A stretch of 64,000 nt of DNA, taken from Gammaproteobacteria bacterium (GTDB taxonomy: Bacteria > Pseudomonadota > Gammaproteobacteria > Steroidobacterales > Steroidobacteraceae). Shown in pieces: positions 63,063-64,000 of this stretch (the stretch's first letter is position 1; every line of letters starts with the position of its first letter). The translations under genes were made by a program, and so were the position numbers. The notes under the pieces are model-generated. The model did not search any database and had not been told where the DNA came from. It worked only from the letters and a program-made list of their open reading frames with translations. The stretch spans positions 52,234 through 116,233 of the forward strand of contig JAJPKM010000013.1 in NCBI GenBank assembly GCA_021323735.1, written 5' to 3'.

Positions 63063-63477
63063 CCGCTTCAGCTCCTGATTTTAGGTATTTGAACGTCCCC
63101 ATCGCCTTGGCGATCAATCGGTCATGGGTATCGCGCACCTCACCCTCACAGAAAGCCATGGTCTTGGAGCGGTGAAAGGCATGCCCCGAAACGATCAAGC
63201 GCGAACCGGCCGAGGCGGGCTGCAGAAAACTGGTCTTCATCTCCACCGTGACGCCGCCGCCGGCACCGGCACCGGTGTTCAACGAGCGGCCCGCCACCGC
63301 CATGGCCACATCGAGCAGGGACATGAGCACCCCACCGTGCGCGACCGACCAGCTGTTGAGATGCCAGGGCTCGAGATTGAGCGCAACCACTGAGCGCCCG
63401 TCCGCGGCGCTGATGAACTCGACACCAAGCTCCTTGATGAAGGGAACGTTGAGTCGAAATGCGGTCGATTGAGTCAC
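63055..63477 (-). CDS. Hot-dog fold thioesterase (PaaI-like)
   Basis: This protein of about 140 residues has the acyl-CoA thioesterase core HLNSWSVAHGGVLMSLLDVAMAVAG, VTVEMKTSFLQPASAGSRLIVSG and a C-terminal MGTFKYL. The GTG at 63477 begins near the conserved N-terminus; ATG 63507 adds ten residues. The GST gene follows with an 8-nt overlap, so the two are likely co-expressed. The substrate is unknown. Confidence 0.85.
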   Translation of the reverse strand: MTQSTAFRLNVPFIKELGVEFISAADGRSVVALNLEPWHLNSWSVAHGGVLMSLLDVAMAVAGRSLNTGAGAGGGVTVEMKTSFLQPASAGSRLIVSGHAFHRSKTMAFCEGEVRDTHDRLIAKAMGTFKYLKSGAEADG

Positions 63478-63536
63478 ACGAAACCGTACCTTGCGCAGGC
63501 ATGGCATGTCAATTGACGGAGCAATTGTTCAGGCTA

Positions 63537-64000
63537 ATGGCACAATGCTCAAAACATGGATGCGGCGCGACTTTTGGAATCACCATCACGATGCTGGCTA
63601 CATTGCTGATCGGAGTGCCGGCGGCCTGGGCCTCTTTGGCCATCTGGTTCCAGGCGCCGCGCGGGCCGCTGCTGAAACCCTTGCTGGTCATGTCCTGGCT
63701 CGCCTTCAGCGCCGCGATACTGACGGCGCTGTGGCATGGCCGCTTGGGAGCGGCCGTGCCGATGTTTTCCGCAGGGTTCGGCGCCGTGTTGCTGTGGTGG
63801 TGGAGAATTCGACCGACCGATGATGGGCTGTGGGCGGATGACGTGGCTCGAATCACCAACGGCACTATCGAGGGCACCCGGGTCACGTTTCGCAACGTGC
63901 GCAACTTCGATTGGCGCGGCAATGATGATTACACGCAACGATGGGAAACCCGCGTGTACGACCTCAACGGCCTGAACTCGGTCGACATGGTCATGTCATA
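63537..64000 (+). CDS. DUF4105 domain protein, N-terminal part (cut by window end)
   Basis: An open frame runs off the right edge for at least 154 codons. It begins with a cysteine-containing leader and transmembrane helices (TMLATLLIGVPAAWASLAIWF; LLVMSWLAFSAAILTALWHG; AGFGAVLLWWWRI), then the typical DUF4105 motif ADDVARITNGTIEGTRVTFRNVRNFDWRGNDDYTQRWETRVYDL. DUF4105 proteins are membrane-associated and of uncertain function. Start ATG 63537 (no strong ribosome binding site) or 63591. The frame is not in the usual complete-ORF form because no stop is reached. Confidence 0.8.
   Translation, partial: MAQCSKHGCGATFGITITMLATLLIGVPAAWASLAIWFQAPRGPLLKPLLVMSWLAFSAAILTALWHGRLGAAVPMFSAGFGAVLLWWWRIRPTDDGLWADDVARITNGTIEGTRVTFRNVRNFDWRGNDDYTQRWETRVYDLNGLNSVDMVMS

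Overview
The window is GC-rich, densely packed bacterial DNA with Gram-negative features: outer-membrane porins, an OmpA-family protein, lipoproteins, SlyX and a MoxR/Bat operon. Gene content (oxygen-dependent cobalamin pathway, SlyX, MatB, an SbmA/YddA-like transporter) fits a free-living aerobic proteobacterium. A gammaproteobacterium of the Steroidobacter/Nevskia/Xanthomonad type is my best guess, but the sequence does not prove it. I saw no rRNA, tRNA, CRISPR array, transposase or integrase.

Positions 1-21521 are a nearly complete aerobic (Pseudomonas denitrificans-type) adenosylcobalamin supercluster in two divergent arms. The leftward arm runs cobO, cobN, a fused ChlI/ChlD-like chelatase subunit, cbiB, cobD and a cobB cut by the window edge; most junctions are ATGA/GTGA overlaps. 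It performs cobalt insertion, adenosylation, aminopropanol-arm synthesis and a,c-amidation. The rightward arm starts at a plausible sigma70 promoter and a clear cobalamin riboswitch, then runs DUF1636, cobG, H, I, J, (K inverted), L, E, M, A, F, cobT, cobS, cobC and bluB. It covers uroporphyrinogen III to hydrogenobyrinate, the lower ligand and nucleotide loop assembly. CobQ, CobP/CobU and a corrin reductase are not in the window.

Positions 21600-29720 hold exported proteins: a beta-propeller/phosphoesterase fusion, a lipoprotein with three Ig-like domains and a DUF3494 ice-binding-type domain, an OmpA-family protein, and a second large lipoprotein ending at a strong terminator hairpin. Positions 29900-38300 hold a very large PAS-rich hybrid histidine kinase, small exported proteins (one with a His/Asp-rich tail, one Gly/Tyr-rich), a MetA-type outer-membrane protein, a LOG-family nucleotide hydrolase and a DUF72 protein.

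Positions 38334-42481 hold a translationally coupled pair: an exported CocE/NonD-type hydrolase lacking all three catalytic triad residues, and an SbmA/YddA-like ABC transporter lacking the Walker B glutamate. A NarL-type response regulator follows. Positions 43588-51764 are a complete MoxR-DUF58-DUF4381-BatA-BatB/C-BatD-BatE-like operon with repeat expansions in two genes. Positions 52673-56548 are a porin / one-lobe PstS-like binding protein / GGDEF-EAL cassette whose EAL domain has a Glu-to-Gln change at a catalytic position.

The last part carries a membrane-anchored kinase-like protein with degenerate active-site motifs and a periplasmic Calx-beta domain, MatB malonyl-CoA synthetase, SlyX, a DUF3455 lipoprotein, a ROK-family kinase, a GST, a hot-dog thioesterase and the start of a DUF4105 protein. 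The most unusual theme is three independent loci in which enzyme folds have lost key catalytic residues (38-42 kb, 56 kb, 57 kb).
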